Source: Rahnella aceris
GTDB lineage: Bacteria > Pseudomonadota > Gammaproteobacteria > Enterobacterales > Enterobacteriaceae
Length of the DNA stretch: 64,000 bases
Assembly (NCBI RefSeq): GCF_011684115.1
Contig: NZ_JAADJV010000002.1
Location: 495,209-559,208 of the forward strand
Reading direction: 5' to 3'
Both the position numbers and the translations under genes were made by a program. Every line of letters starts with the position of its first letter. The first letter of the stretch is position 1. The notes below the pieces were generated by a model. That model did no database searches. It saw only the letters and a list, made by a program, of their open reading frames with translations, and was not told the origin of the DNA. Positions 31,101 through 43,029 of the stretch are shown piece by piece.

Positions 31101-31742
31101 TTAACCTCGGGTATGCAAACGCATTTCGCGCTCTGCTTCGGTCAGGGAAGCCAGGAAAGCATCACGTTCGAAGACGCGGGTCATGTAGCCTTTCAGCTCT
31201 TTCGAACCGGTACCTGACAATTCAATGCCCAGCTCTGGCAAACGCCACAACAGCGGAGCCAGGTAGCAATCGACCAGACTGAACTCTTCGCTTTTGAAAT
31301 AAGGCATGTACGAGAAGATTGGCGCAATCGCCAGCAGCTCTTCACGCAGTTGCTTACGTGCAGCGTCCGCTTCAGTCGCAGAACCTTGCTCGATTTGACG
31401 CATCAGCGAATACCAGTCATTTTCGATGCGGTGCATCATCAGACGGCTCTCACCACGGGCAACCGGATAAACCGGCATCAGCGGCGGATGCGGGAAGCGC
31501 TCATCAAGATATTCCATGATGATGCGGGATTCAAACAGGGTCAGCTCACGATCAACCAGTGTCGGTACAGTGCGGTAAGGGTTGAGGTCAATAAGATCCT
31601 GCGGCAGGTGATCCATCTCAACCTGCTCGATCTCGACACTGACACCTTTCTCCGCCAGTACGATACGTACCTGATGGCTAAAAATGTCGGTCGGGCCGGA
31701 AAACAGCGTCATTACCGAACGTTTGTTGGCAGCGACAGCCAT
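31101..31742 (-). CDS. sspA: Stringent starvation protein A
   Basis: The 213-aa glutathione-transferase-fold protein matches E. coli SspA (212 aa). It binds RNA polymerase with sigma70 and alters transcription in starvation and acid stress; it has no GST activity. The N-terminal thioredoxin-like domain begins MTLFSGPTDIFSHQVRIVL (about 10-28), and the helical C-domain contains the PHPPLMP segment. I chose the ATG at 31742 (MAVAANKRS) with a GGAGG site. Confidence 0.96.
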   Translation of the reverse strand: MAVAANKRSVMTLFSGPTDIFSHQVRIVLAEKGVSVEIEQVEMDHLPQDLIDLNPYRTVPTLVDRELTLFESRIIMEYLDERFPHPPLMPVYPVARGESRLMMHRIENDWYSLMRQIEQGSATEADAARKQLREELLAIAPIFSYMPYFKSEEFSLVDCYLAPLLWRLPELGIELSGTGSKELKGYMTRVFERDAFLASLTEAEREMRLHTRG

Positions 31743-32076
31743 GAAAACCTCCAAGTTTATCTAGAATATTACAGCGAGTTATCGCCAGCCTGCAGTTTTT
31801 GTCCCGTAGTTTCATAGACAACCATCGGCAAGGCGAACCCAGCCAGGAAGCGCGGCAACGTCAACTGCTCGGCGAACAGGCACAAAAGTGTGTGATAGTT
31901 TACCAGATTTTACGCAGGCTGTGGGGGACGGTGAGACGATTTCATGGGGAATTGTGTGTCAGGAGATCATTTCCCCTGCAATTACGGAACAAAAGGCATA
32001 AAAAAACCCGGTGAAACACCGGGTTTTTGACGCTGATTTTCGTGCCGAAGCACTGTGCTGCAATAGCAGCAGAAAA
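31743..32076 (-). promoter_or_regulatory. sspA upstream region
   Basis: 334 bp between rpsI and sspA, both leftward. It holds the rpsI terminator (32002-32028) and, by position, the sspA promoter. I see no other distinct motif. Confidence 0.55.
32002..32028 (-). terminator. rplM-rpsI terminator
   Basis: AAAACCCGGTG / CACCGGGTTTT hairpin with a T run on the minus strand, about 50 bp after rpsI. Confidence 0.93.
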
Positions 32077-32472
<396 letters not shown>

Positions 32473-32485
32473 CTATAATCCCGAA

Positions 32486-33232
<747 letters not shown>

Positions 33233-34372
33233 TCACGGCAGATGCGGCCGCCTGAGGTATTCCTCACTCTGCATCTCCTGCAGACGCGAGAGACAACGCT
33301 GATATTCGAATTTCAGCCGTTCCCCCTGATAAATCTCAAACATCGGCACCGCTGCGGAAATCACCAGTTTTACATGGCGCTCATAGAATTCATCGACCAG
33401 CGCCAGAAAACGCCGCGCAGCGTTCTCACTGTCTGCGCCCATCACCGGCACATTATGCAGCAGTACACTGTGATAGATTTTCGACAGCGCAATATAATCG
33501 AGCTGGCTGCGCGCCTCTTCACATAAGGTATGAAATTCCACCGCCAGCACGCCGTCAACGGCAGCAATGGCTTGCAGCGGACGATGATTCACTTCCAGTA
33601 CGGGTCTTTCGCCTGCCTCCGCGCCACTGTGATTGCCGGTCAGTTTGCCCAGCATGGAATGCATCGCGTCACTCGTATCAGGGCCAACAGGCGATAACCA
33701 CAAATTGGCTTGTGTCAGCGTACGCAGACGGTAATCAATGCCGGCATCCACATTCAGCACATCGCAATATTCTTTAATCAGATCAATGGCCGGCAGGAAC
33801 CGCGCGCGTTGCAGACCGTTGCGGTACAGCAAATCAGGCGGAATGTTCGATGTCGCAATCAGGGTGATACCGCGGGCAAACAGCGCCTGCAGCAACGTCG
33901 CCAGCAACATCGCATCGGTAATATCCGAAACAAAAAACTCGTCGAAACAGAGTACGTCCGTTTCCGCTTTGAAGCGGTCAGCAATCACTTCCAGCGGATC
34001 TTCCTGCCCCTGAAGCTCCGTCAGTTCTTCATGGACACGCAACATAAAGCGGTGAAAATGCAGGCGAAGCTTACGTTCACCGGGCAGGCTGTGGAAAAAC
34101 AAATCCATCAGCCAGGTTTTACCGCGCCCCACGCCGCCCCACATATACAGTCCCTGTACTGGTCGCGAAGGGGTTTTCGGCGGAGATTTTGCAAACAAAC
34201 GGCCCAGCAACCCTCCACGACCGGTGGTCTGAGGCATTGTTGCGGGCTGCGCGGAAAGTGCCTGATAAATCACATCAAGCTGTGCGACAGCCTGTTTCTG
34301 AACAGCATCCGCCTGGAATTCACCGGCATCCACAGCGTTCTGATAAAGGAAAAGGGGTGATTGAGATTGCAT
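33233..34372 (-). CDS. zapE: Cell division ATPase ZapE
   Basis: The 379-aa AFG1-type ATPase matches E. coli ZapE (375 aa), which contacts the Z ring and supports division under stress. Walker A GGVGRGKTW is at residues 79-87 and Walker B LCFDEF about 158. I chose the ATG at 34372 (MQSQSPLFLYQNAV), where similarity begins; the frame is open 61 codons upstream but that part looks non-coding. An AGGGA site precedes it. It is divergent from zapG. Confidence 0.94.
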   Translation of the reverse strand: MQSQSPLFLYQNAVDAGEFQADAVQKQAVAQLDVIYQALSAQPATMPQTTGRGGLLGRLFAKSPPKTPSRPVQGLYMWGGVGRGKTWLMDLFFHSLPGERKLRLHFHRFMLRVHEELTELQGQEDPLEVIADRFKAETDVLCFDEFFVSDITDAMLLATLLQALFARGITLIATSNIPPDLLYRNGLQRARFLPAIDLIKEYCDVLNVDAGIDYRLRTLTQANLWLSPVGPDTSDAMHSMLGKLTGNHSGAEAGERPVLEVNHRPLQAIAAVDGVLAVEFHTLCEEARSQLDYIALSKIYHSVLLHNVPVMGADSENAARRFLALVDEFYERHVKLVISAAVPMFEIYQGERLKFEYQRCLSRLQEMQSEEYLRRPHLP

Positions 34373-34657
34373 CTTTGTTAACGTCCCTGAGAAAAAATTT
34401 TTATGTTTTTCACGTCGTTTAGCCGCTTTTTTGCCGTGGGTTCGCCGCTTTTCCCGGCTGTCTGTGTATGAAAAAACCAACAGATAGCAGTGATTTTCCT
34501 CGCAGGATTCCACTCTGGCAAGGTTAACGGTTATAGTGGAGATATTGCATGACAAATGCGTGTAACAATTACGTTAAAACCATTGTGTAAAGAAGTTAAG
34601 TCATAAAAGTTACGTGAAAAAGCCCTGCGGGACAACGAAGTCAAAATAGGAGTCATT

Positions 34658-35059
34658 ATGACCTGGGAGTATGCACTCATTGGATTAGTGGTCGGTATCG
34701 CGATTGGTGCGGTAGCGATGCGCTTTGGTAATCGTAAATTACGTGATCAACAAGTCATGAAAAACGAACTGGAGAAAAGCAAAGCCGAACTCGACGAATA
34801 CCGTCAGGAACTGGTGGGCCATTTTGCCCGCAGCGCAGAGTTGCTGGATAACATGGCGACTGATTACCGTCAGCTGTATCAGCACATGGCTAAAAGCTCC
34901 AACAATTTGCTGCCCGATATGCCCGAGCAAGATAATCCGTTCAACTACCGCCTGACCGGCTCCGAGGCCGATAACGATCAGGTACCGGTGCAAATGCCAC
35001 GCGATTATTCTGATGGCGCGTCCGGTCTGCTGCGTGGTGAGCGTCCGGTTCGTAAATAA
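34658..35059 (+). CDS. zapG: Division/envelope protein ZapG (YhcB)
   Basis: The 133-aa protein matches E. coli YhcB/ZapG (132 aa, DUF1043). One N-terminal membrane helix (about residues 4-22) is followed by a long coiled coil (about 28-85) and a disordered tail. It interacts with division and elongation proteins and affects envelope growth. AATAGGAG precedes the ATG. It lies between zapE and degQ as in E. coli. Confidence 0.94.
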   Translation: MTWEYALIGLVVGIAIGAVAMRFGNRKLRDQQVMKNELEKSKAELDEYRQELVGHFARSAELLDNMATDYRQLYQHMAKSSNNLLPDMPEQDNPFNYRLTGSEADNDQVPVQMPRDYSDGASGLLRGERPVRK

Positions 35060-35213
35060 CAGACGCCCCTGACCTGCATAACAATCGTTATGCAGGCGTA
35101 TTTACGGCATATGTCCCGTGCATGTGCCGTTCTCCAGACCCTTCCCGTGCTGTGAATCACTGTTCTATTGTCCATAACTGACGTCCATTACAGAAAGCGA
35201 GAGAGTTATCGTG

Positions 35214-36581
35214 ATGAAGAAAAAGTCATTTTTGCTCAGTGTGTTAGCTGTTAGCCTTGGATTAACTTTCGCTTCTGCGCCTATGGCGAATGCCGCTTTA
35301 CCTACGGAAGTTCAGGGACAACCTTTGCCAAGTCTGGCACCTATGCTGGAAAAAGTATTGCCCGCAGTCGTGGGCGTTCAGGTTTCAGGTACCCAGCCAC
35401 CCAGTGCGGATGTCCCACCGGAATACAAATTCTTCTTCGGTCAGCAGGACCCTGAACCCAATCAGGGGCCACAGCCTTTTGAAGGGCTCGGTTCAGGCGT
35501 TATTATTGATGCCGCCAAAGGCTATGTGCTCACCAACAACCACGTGGTGAATAATGCGGATAAAATCAACGTTCAGCTCAACGATGGCCGTGAATATAAA
35601 GCCAGGCTCATCGGCAAAGACGATCAGTCTGATATTGCGGTGATCCAGCTGATTGATGCTAAAAATCTGACACAAATTACGATGGCGGATTCCGACAACC
35701 TGCGTGTCGGTGATTTTGCCGTCGCCGTTGGCAATCCGTTTGGGCTTGGCCAGACGGTGACATCCGGCATTGTTTCTGCGCTTGGTCGCAGCGGCCTGAA
35801 TCTTGAGGGGCTGGAAAACTTTATTCAGACCGATGCGTCGATTAACCGCGGTAACTCCGGGGGCGCATTGCTCGATCTGAAAGGTGAACTGATTGGTATT
35901 AACACCGCCATCATTTCCTCTCAGGGTGGCAGCGTCGGTATCGGTTTTGCTATCCCGGCGAACATGGCGAAGAACCTCAGCCATCAGTTGATTGAGTTCG
36001 GTGAAGTGAAACGCGGCCTGCTGGGGATCCGCGGCAGTGAAATGACGCCGGAACTGGCGCAGGCATTCAAACTTGACAGCCAGCGCGGCGCTTTCGTCAA
36101 TGAAGTATTGCCGGATTCTGCAGCGGCGAAAGCCGGTATTAAACCGGGCGACGTACTGATTACCCTGCAGGGGAAAACGCTGAGCAGCTTTGCTGAGTTA
36201 CGCGCGAAAGTGGGCACCGCAGGTCCGGGCGTCACCATGCAGATTGGTTTGCTGCGCGATGGTAAACCGATGACTGTGAACGTCACGCTGGATAAAAGCC
36301 CGGCCGTGGAAGTCAGCATTGAGAAACTCAATCCTGCCTTGCAGGGTGTGACGCTCAGCGATCCGGCGGATAAAAACGCCAAAGGCGTGCATGTCGATGA
36401 CGTGAAAAAAGGGACGCCCGCTGACCAAATCGGTCTGGAAAAAGACGATGTGATTATCGGTGTAAACCGCGAACCGCTCGAAAATCTGGCCGCTTTCCGC
36501 AAAATACTGGAAAGCAAACCTGACCTGATCGCGCTGAGCATCTTGCGTAAAGGGCAAAATATCTACTTATTCATGCCGTAA
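35214..36581 (+). CDS. degQ: Periplasmic serine protease DegQ
   Basis: The 455-aa protein matches E. coli DegQ (455 aa). A signal peptide is cleaved after ANA (residue 28), then comes a trypsin-like domain with catalytic His110, Asp140 and Ser215 (NRGNSGGAL), and two PDZ domains (about 260-350 and 365-450). It degrades and chaperones unfolded periplasmic proteins. A GTG directly precedes the chosen ATG at 35214; the ATG fits the family start MKKK. Confidence 0.95.
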   Translation: MKKKSFLLSVLAVSLGLTFASAPMANAALPTEVQGQPLPSLAPMLEKVLPAVVGVQVSGTQPPSADVPPEYKFFFGQQDPEPNQGPQPFEGLGSGVIIDAAKGYVLTNNHVVNNADKINVQLNDGREYKARLIGKDDQSDIAVIQLIDAKNLTQITMADSDNLRVGDFAVAVGNPFGLGQTVTSGIVSALGRSGLNLEGLENFIQTDASINRGNSGGALLDLKGELIGINTAIISSQGGSVGIGFAIPANMAKNLSHQLIEFGEVKRGLLGIRGSEMTPELAQAFKLDSQRGAFVNEVLPDSAAAKAGIKPGDVLITLQGKTLSSFAELRAKVGTAGPGVTMQIGLLRDGKPMTVNVTLDKSPAVEVSIEKLNPALQGVTLSDPADKNAKGVHVDDVKKGTPADQIGLEKDDVIIGVNREPLENLAAFRKILESKPDLIALSILRKGQNIYLFMP

Positions 36582-36668
36582 AGCGTTGAAAATCGGACGC
36601 AGGTGCTGCTGCGTCCGATTAACTCATGCTATTCTTCCCTCACTTTTTATCTCGCATCCCATATACCC

Positions 36669-37736
36669 ATGTTTGTTAAGCTATTGAGATCCGCTGTTAT
36701 CGGCCTGATTGTTGCTGGCATTTTGCTGGCGGCGGTACCTATGTTGCGTAAAAACATCACAGAACCGCTGTTTGACCGAAACTTCACCCAAAACAGCGAA
36801 GAACCGGTCAGCTATAACTCAGGCGTCCGCCACGCTGCTCCGGCAGTGGTGAACGTTTATAACCGCAACATGGGTAACAGTTCACAGAACGAACTGGCCA
36901 TCCGCACACTGGGTTCCGGTGTGATCATGAACGACAATGGTTATATCCTCACCAACAAGCACGTAATCAATAATGCCGATCAGATCATCGTCGCATTGCA
37001 GGATGGCCGCGTATTTGAAGCCTTGCTGGTCGGCTCTGACAGCCTGACTGACCTGGCCGTACTGAAAATCAACGCCGGAAATCTGCCGGTGATCCCGATT
37101 AATCCACATCGCGCCCCGCATGTCGGTGATGTCGTGATGGCAATTGGTAACCCATATAACCTCGGTCAGACAGTCACGCAGGGTATTATCAGCGCCACTG
37201 GTCGTATTGGCCTCAGCCCGTCAGGCCGCCAGAACTTTCTGCAAACCGATGCATCGATTAACCAGGGTAACTCCGGCGGTGCACTGGTGAATTCGCTGGG
37301 TGAGCTGATGGGGATTAATACACTGTCCTTTGACCAAAGTAATGACGGCGCCACACCGGAAGGTATCGGCTTTGCCATCCCGACCGCACTGGCGACAAAA
37401 GTCATGGGCAAGCTGATTCGCGATGGCCGGGTTATTCGCGGGTATATCGGAATCAGCGGGCGCGAGGTTTCCCCTCTGCACGGGCCGAATAGCGGACTGG
37501 ATCATATTCAGGGGATTGTGGTGAATGAAGTCACACCCAATGGCCCGGCGGCTAATGCAGGCATGCAGGTCAGAGACGTGATCGTTAACGTCAACAACAA
37601 ACCGGCTGTTTCCGCTATCGAGACAATGGATCAGGTCGCAGAGGTTCGTCCGGGTACGGTCATTCCGGTGGAGATTATGCGTGACGGTCAGAAGCTGACC
37701 TTGCAGGTGACCGTGCAGGAATATCCTGATCACTGA
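36669..37736 (+). CDS. degS: Site-1 protease DegS
   Basis: The 355-aa protein matches E. coli DegS (355 aa). It has an N-terminal membrane anchor (about residues 5-25), a protease domain with His98, Asp128 and Ser202, and one PDZ domain (about 255-350). The PDZ senses misfolded porin C-termini, and DegS then cleaves RseA to release sigma-E. I chose the ATG at 36669 (MFVKLLRSAV). It follows its paralogue degQ by 87 bp. Confidence 0.96.
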   Translation: MFVKLLRSAVIGLIVAGILLAAVPMLRKNITEPLFDRNFTQNSEEPVSYNSGVRHAAPAVVNVYNRNMGNSSQNELAIRTLGSGVIMNDNGYILTNKHVINNADQIIVALQDGRVFEALLVGSDSLTDLAVLKINAGNLPVIPINPHRAPHVGDVVMAIGNPYNLGQTVTQGIISATGRIGLSPSGRQNFLQTDASINQGNSGGALVNSLGELMGINTLSFDQSNDGATPEGIGFAIPTALATKVMGKLIRDGRVIRGYIGISGREVSPLHGPNSGLDHIQGIVVNEVTPNGPAANAGMQVRDVIVNVNNKPAVSAIETMDQVAEVRPGTVIPVEIMRDGQKLTLQVTVQEYPDH

Positions 37737-37757
37737 CGATCGCTGAAGACAGCAACG

Positions 37758-37792
37758 AAAAAGCCGGAAAGGTTTCCCCTTCCGGCTTTTTT
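37758..37792. terminator. Bidirectional terminator degS/murA
   Basis: AAAAAGCCGGAA / TTCCGGCTTTTT hairpin with A and T tracts on both sides, between convergent degS and murA. Confidence 0.93.
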
Positions 37793-37812
37793 ATTGCATC
37801 AAGAGCTACGAA

Positions 37813-39084
<1,272 letters not shown>

Positions 39085-39139
39085 CTATTCATTAAAACGA
39101 CAGGTCAAATACGAGGAAGCTGCCGGAACTCCGGCAGTC

Positions 39140-39394
39140 TTATAAACCGCTCAGTTTACGGTCACGCGCCCATTCTTCAGGGGTATAAGCCTTAATAGAC
39201 AGTGCGTGAATTCGATTGTCGGCGATGTATTCCATCAGCGGTGCGTAAACGGTCTGCTGTTTTTTCACGCGGCTCATGCCATCAAACATCGCACCAACGA
39301 CAATGGCCTGAAAATGACTGCCATCGCCAGTAATGTGGGCTTCGTCCAGTGCCAATGCGTTCATCAGCACGTCTTTAATTTCACTCGTTTCCAT
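39140..39394 (-). CDS. ibaG: BolA-family protein IbaG
   Basis: The 84-aa protein matches E. coli IbaG (YrbA), a BolA-family protein that binds monothiol glutaredoxin with an Fe-S cluster and is acid-induced. The BolA fold and the conserved HFQAIVVG and YTPEEW segments are seen. It precedes murA. Confidence 0.94.
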   Translation of the reverse strand: METSEIKDVLMNALALDEAHITGDGSHFQAIVVGAMFDGMSRVKKQQTVYAPLMEYIADNRIHALSIKAYTPEEWARDRKLSGL

Positions 39395-39467
39395 AGGGAT
39401 CTATTCTTCTGAAGAATCATAACAGCCCGATATCTTATAGGGATCGGCGCAATTCTTAAACCACGAA

Positions 39468-39502
39468 AAAGCCCCTGACGAAGAGTTTCGCACAGGGGCT
39501 TT
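39468..39502 (-). terminator. mla operon terminator
   Basis: On the minus strand AAAGCCCCTG pairs with CAGGGGCTTT and TTCG follows, between mlaB and ibaG. Confidence 0.85.
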
Positions 39503-39562
39503 ACGGACATTCAGTCAATTATTCACATCCCGCAGCCTAACTCACGGGAACTGCTCATATAT

Positions 39563-39877
39563 TTATTCAACAGAGCAGCCCGTAGTGTCCGACGGAATAA
39601 TGTCCTGAAGGTTATACAAGGTAATCAGTGTTCTCAGCCTGTCGGTGATGCCCGCAATCGTCAGCGTAATCCCCTGCTGACGGGCTTCCTCGCGTAAATG
39701 CACCAGGAAAGCCAGACCGGAAGAATCCACACGCTCCAGCCCGGAAACATCCAGACAGGTCACGCCGGACATCAGCTTTCTGCGCATATCCCAGAATGCC
39801 ACCAGCGTTTCGCGATCTAACTCACCGTGCAACATCAGTCGCGGCGGCTGCGATTCCCAGCGCAGGGCTTCACTCAT
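39563..39877 (-). CDS. mlaB: Mla complex STAS subunit MlaB
   Basis: The 104-aa STAS-domain protein is the cytoplasmic subunit that stabilises the MlaF ATPase in MlaFEDB. The [20 protein letters not shown] segment (about residues 38-57) is the STAS signature with its conserved serines. It overlaps mlaC by 4 bp. Confidence 0.94.
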   Translation of the reverse strand: MSEALRWESQPPRLMLHGELDRETLVAFWDMRRKLMSGVTCLDVSGLERVDSSGLAFLVHLREEARQQGITLTIAGITDRLRTLITLYNLQDIIPSDTTGCSVE

Positions 39878-40509
39878 TGTTGTTTATCCAGCGTGATCGG
39901 CTGAGCAGCGGCTTGTTTCAGACGCGCTGTCAGACCCTCGATACCTTTCTGGCGCAAGATATCTGCCCACTCGTTCTGTTTGGTCGAAATCATGCTGACG
40001 CCTTCGGCGATCATGTCATATGCCTGCCATTCGCCTGTGCGGCTGTTTTTACGCCACTGGAAATCCAGACGAACCGGAGGACGACCATTCGGATCGGTAA
40101 TGGTGACACGGATAGCAATGATATCTTTATCCGCGTAGGACTGCTCTGGTTGCACCGTGTAGCTCTGGCCGTTGTACATCGCCAGCGCCTGACCGTAAGC
40201 CTGTTGCAGATAGTCAGAGAACGCCGCGAAATAAGCCTCGCGCTGTGCAGGTGTCGCCTGTTGATAATAGCGGCCTAATACCAGCGCGCCGGCGTATTTG
40301 ACCTGCACATACGGCAGCAATTCTTCACGAACGATCTGGCGCAGATAGTTAGGATCCTGCTTGATTTTCGGCTGTTCGGTTTTGAGGCGGGTGAAGGTTT
40401 TGTTCGCTGCTTCATTCATCACGCTGTAAGGATTGGTCTTGTCCACAGCAGCATTCGCCAGCGGAGCCATAACCACCAACAGTGCAGCGATCACTAAACG
40501 TTTAAACAT
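39874..40509 (-). CDS. mlaC: Periplasmic phospholipid carrier MlaC
   Basis: The 211-aa protein matches E. coli MlaC. A signal peptide is cleaved after ANA (about residue 20), then the lipid-binding Tol_Tol_Ttg2 fold follows. It shuttles phospholipid between the outer-membrane MlaA-OmpC complex and the MlaFEDB complex. It starts 41 bp after mlaD. Confidence 0.95.
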   Translation of the reverse strand: MFKRLVIAALLVVMAPLANAAVDKTNPYSVMNEAANKTFTRLKTEQPKIKQDPNYLRQIVREELLPYVQVKYAGALVLGRYYQQATPAQREAYFAAFSDYLQQAYGQALAMYNGQSYTVQPEQSYADKDIIAIRVTITDPNGRPPVRLDFQWRKNSRTGEWQAYDMIAEGVSMISTKQNEWADILRQKGIEGLTARLKQAAAQPITLDKQQ

Positions 40510-40550
40510 ACTTATTTCCTCTTTTATGGAGAATCCGTAATGGCAAATTC

Positions 40551-41117
40551 TTAATGGGCAGCCGGCTGTGGCGCCGTATTAGCGTCAGGTGCAGGTGCAG
40601 CATTCCCTTCAGGCGCAGCAGGAGCCGCCGTTGCGTCAGGGTCAGCCTTGCCGTCGCCACTCTTATAAAGGAACTGGCCAATCAGGTCTTCGAGAACCAT
40701 CGCTGATTTAGTGTCCTGAATAACGCCGCCGTTTTTAAGGATAGTCGTTCTCATTTCAGGGTCTTCAAAACCAATATTCAACGCCAGGAATTGTTCGCCC
40801 AGCAAACCAGACGTGCGGATCGCCAGCGTACTGGTGCTCGGGATCTGGTTGTATTTCTGGTCGATATCCATTTCGACACGTGGGGAATAGTTTTTATCAA
40901 GCGTTATGCTGCTGACGCGGCCGATAACCACGCCACCGACTTTGACCGGCGAACCGCTTTTCAGGCCGCCTATATTGTCGAAGTCCGCAGAAATACGGTA
41001 AGTCGGGTCGGAGCCGATGGAACGGATGTCGGCCACTTTAAGACACAGGAAGATCACCGCAATCAATGCGATGATTAAAAACGCGCCTACCCAGATTTCA
41101 CTCTTTTTCGTTTGCAT
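40551..41117 (-). CDS. mlaD: MCE-domain protein MlaD
   Basis: The 188-aa protein matches E. coli MlaD (183 aa). One N-terminal membrane helix (about residues 8-28) anchors an MCE domain (about 40-115) that forms the hexameric channel ring. The C-terminal ~35 residues are A/P/D-rich low complexity, slightly longer than in E. coli. It starts 3 bp after mlaE. Confidence 0.95.
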   Translation of the reverse strand: MQTKKSEIWVGAFLIIALIAVIFLCLKVADIRSIGSDPTYRISADFDNIGGLKSGSPVKVGGVVIGRVSSITLDKNYSPRVEMDIDQKYNQIPSTSTLAIRTSGLLGEQFLALNIGFEDPEMRTTILKNGGVIQDTKSAMVLEDLIGQFLYKSGDGKADPDATAAPAAPEGNAAPAPDANTAPQPAAH

Positions 41118-41120
41118 GGT

Positions 41121-41903
41121 TTAATTTCCAAACATCAGTGCTGTCAGCACAAAATCCAATCCCAGCACCGCCAGTGACGAATGCACCACAGTACGTGTCG
41201 TTGCCCGGCTAATCCCTTCGGACGTCGGTATCGCATCATAGCCATTGAACAACGCAATCCAGGTCACAGTGATAGCGAAAACAAGGCTTTTAATCAGGCA
41301 GTTAAGTAAATCAGTCCGCCAGTCTACCGCGGTTTGCATCGCTGACCAGAAGAAACCGCTGTCGATGCCTTTCCAGTCCACACCCACCAGCGAACCTCCC
41401 CAAACCCCCACGGCAACGAAAATCGCCGTCAACAAAGGCATGGAAATCAGACCGGCCCAGAAACGCGGTGCAACAACGCGGCGCAGCGGATCGATAGCCA
41501 TCATCTCCAGGCTGGAAATTTGCTCGGTGGCTTTCATCAACCCCAGTTCGGCGGTCAGCGCGGAACCCGCTCGGCCGGCGAACAACAGAGCAGTCACCAC
41601 CGGTCCAAGTTCACGCAGTAAAGAGAGCGCCACCATCATACCGAGGCTGGCCTCAGCGCTGTAGGTGGTTAAAATCAGATATCCCTGCAAACCAAGCACC
41701 ATGCCGATAAACAAGCCGGAAACGAGGATAATCAGCAGGGAAAGTACACCAACGCTGTAAAGCTGCTTGATCAACAGCGGCCATTGCTTGGCAAATTGCG
41801 GCTTACCGACCAATGCCCGAAAGAGCATCAGACCGGCGCGGCCAAAAGACGCACAGGTGTTTATCCCGCGGCGCCCGACTGAGGCTAACGCCTTAATTAA
41901 CAT
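41121..41903 (-). CDS. mlaE: Phospholipid ABC permease MlaE
   Basis: The 260-aa polytopic permease equals E. coli MlaE in length. It forms the dimeric membrane core of MlaFEDB. The family segment [24 protein letters not shown] is intact (about residues 108-131). Confidence 0.96.
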   Translation of the reverse strand: MLIKALASVGRRGINTCASFGRAGLMLFRALVGKPQFAKQWPLLIKQLYSVGVLSLLIILVSGLFIGMVLGLQGYLILTTYSAEASLGMMVALSLLRELGPVVTALLFAGRAGSALTAELGLMKATEQISSLEMMAIDPLRRVVAPRFWAGLISMPLLTAIFVAVGVWGGSLVGVDWKGIDSGFFWSAMQTAVDWRTDLLNCLIKSLVFAITVTWIALFNGYDAIPTSEGISRATTRTVVHSSLAVLGLDFVLTALMFGN

Positions 41904-41918
41904 GAATAGGGAACTCCA

Positions 41919-42722
41919 TCATCCGAGCAGCTCGGTTTTGTAATCACCGGCAGGGAAACGGAAAGGCACCGGTCCATCGGCAATACCGTCAAGGAACTGA
42001 CGAACACGCGGATCAGGATTATTTTGCAGCTCCTCAGGTGTGCCTTCGGCAATCACATGCTGCGCGGCCACAATATAAGCGTAATCAGCAATACTTAGCA
42101 CTTCAGGAACGTCATGAGAAACCACGATGCACGTCACACCCAGCGCATGGTTCAGTTCATCAATGAGTTTAACCAGGACGCCCATGGTGATCGGATCCTG
42201 TCCCACAAAAGGCTCATCGAACATGATCAGTTCAGGGTCGAGGGCAATCGCACGAGCCAGTGCGACACGTCTTGCCATACCGCCAGACAATTCAGCAGGC
42301 ATCAGGTCACCGGCACCGCGTAACCCGACCGCTTCCAGTTTCATGGTCACCGTACTGCGCAGTAATTCTTCCGGTAATTTGCTGTGTTCACGCAGCGGGA
42401 ACGCCACATTTTCGAACACAGTCAGGTCAGTAAACAATGCACCGGACTGAAACAACATACTCATTTTCTTGCGCGATTCGTACAATTTGCGACGGGACAA
42501 CGTCGGAATGTTATCGCCGTCGAACCAGATTTCGCCGCTGTCGGGCGCAAGTTGTCCGCCAATCAGACGCAGCAAGGTGGTTTTACCGATCCCCGAAGGC
42601 CCCATGATTGCAGTGACTTTGCCACGCGGCACGGTCATATTTATCTCTTCGAAAATGGGACGATCGCCGCGCACAAAACTCATGCCTTTGATCTCAACCA
42701 GATTCGATTCGCTTTGACTCAT
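41919..42722 (-). CDS. mlaF: Phospholipid ABC ATPase MlaF
   Basis: The 267-aa ATPase has Walker A GPSGIGKT (residues 41-48), the signature LSGGM, and Walker B LIMFDEP. It powers lipid movement in MlaFEDB, which keeps the outer leaflet free of phospholipid. It is the first gene of mlaFEDCB and divergent from yrbG over 307 bp. Confidence 0.96.
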   Translation of the reverse strand: MSQSESNLVEIKGMSFVRGDRPIFEEINMTVPRGKVTAIMGPSGIGKTTLLRLIGGQLAPDSGEIWFDGDNIPTLSRRKLYESRKKMSMLFQSGALFTDLTVFENVAFPLREHSKLPEELLRSTVTMKLEAVGLRGAGDLMPAELSGGMARRVALARAIALDPELIMFDEPFVGQDPITMGVLVKLIDELNHALGVTCIVVSHDVPEVLSIADYAYIVAAQHVIAEGTPEELQNNPDPRVRQFLDGIADGPVPFRFPAGDYKTELLG

Positions 42723-43029
42723 TCAGTTTTTCCCTTCGGAATGCTTTCGCTAAGAATACGTCTGACACGCACAAGGTATCGTATAACTTTGGTATTTTTA
42801 CAAAAACTTACCCCGGTTTCGTTACCAAAGTTGCCATCGATTTACTTTTCTGCCACAGACGGTCAAAATCAACGAATTACCATTTTAAAATAAAAGCCTT
42901 CATCGTCTAACATACAGGAACCCGCAGGCGTCATTTTCAGACAAAATGTCGCCTTAGCTCATGTTGACGAAGGAATCGCCTGCCCGCCAGGGCAACGAAC
43001 CTCGCATTATACCCAATAAAGGATGTTTC
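42723..43029. promoter_or_regulatory. Divergent mlaF-yrbG control region
   Basis: 307 bp holding both promoters. The visible element is a perfect 10-bp inverted repeat with arms 42785-42794 (AACTTTGGTA) and 42833-42842 (TACCAAAGTT), 38 bp apart, centred about 90 bp before mlaF. Confidence 0.6.

Noticed and set aside
33233..34555. Longer zapE start at 34555
   Set aside because: The extra 61 codons lack similarity to the family and are basic and irregular; the ATG at 34372 has a ribosome site and the right length.
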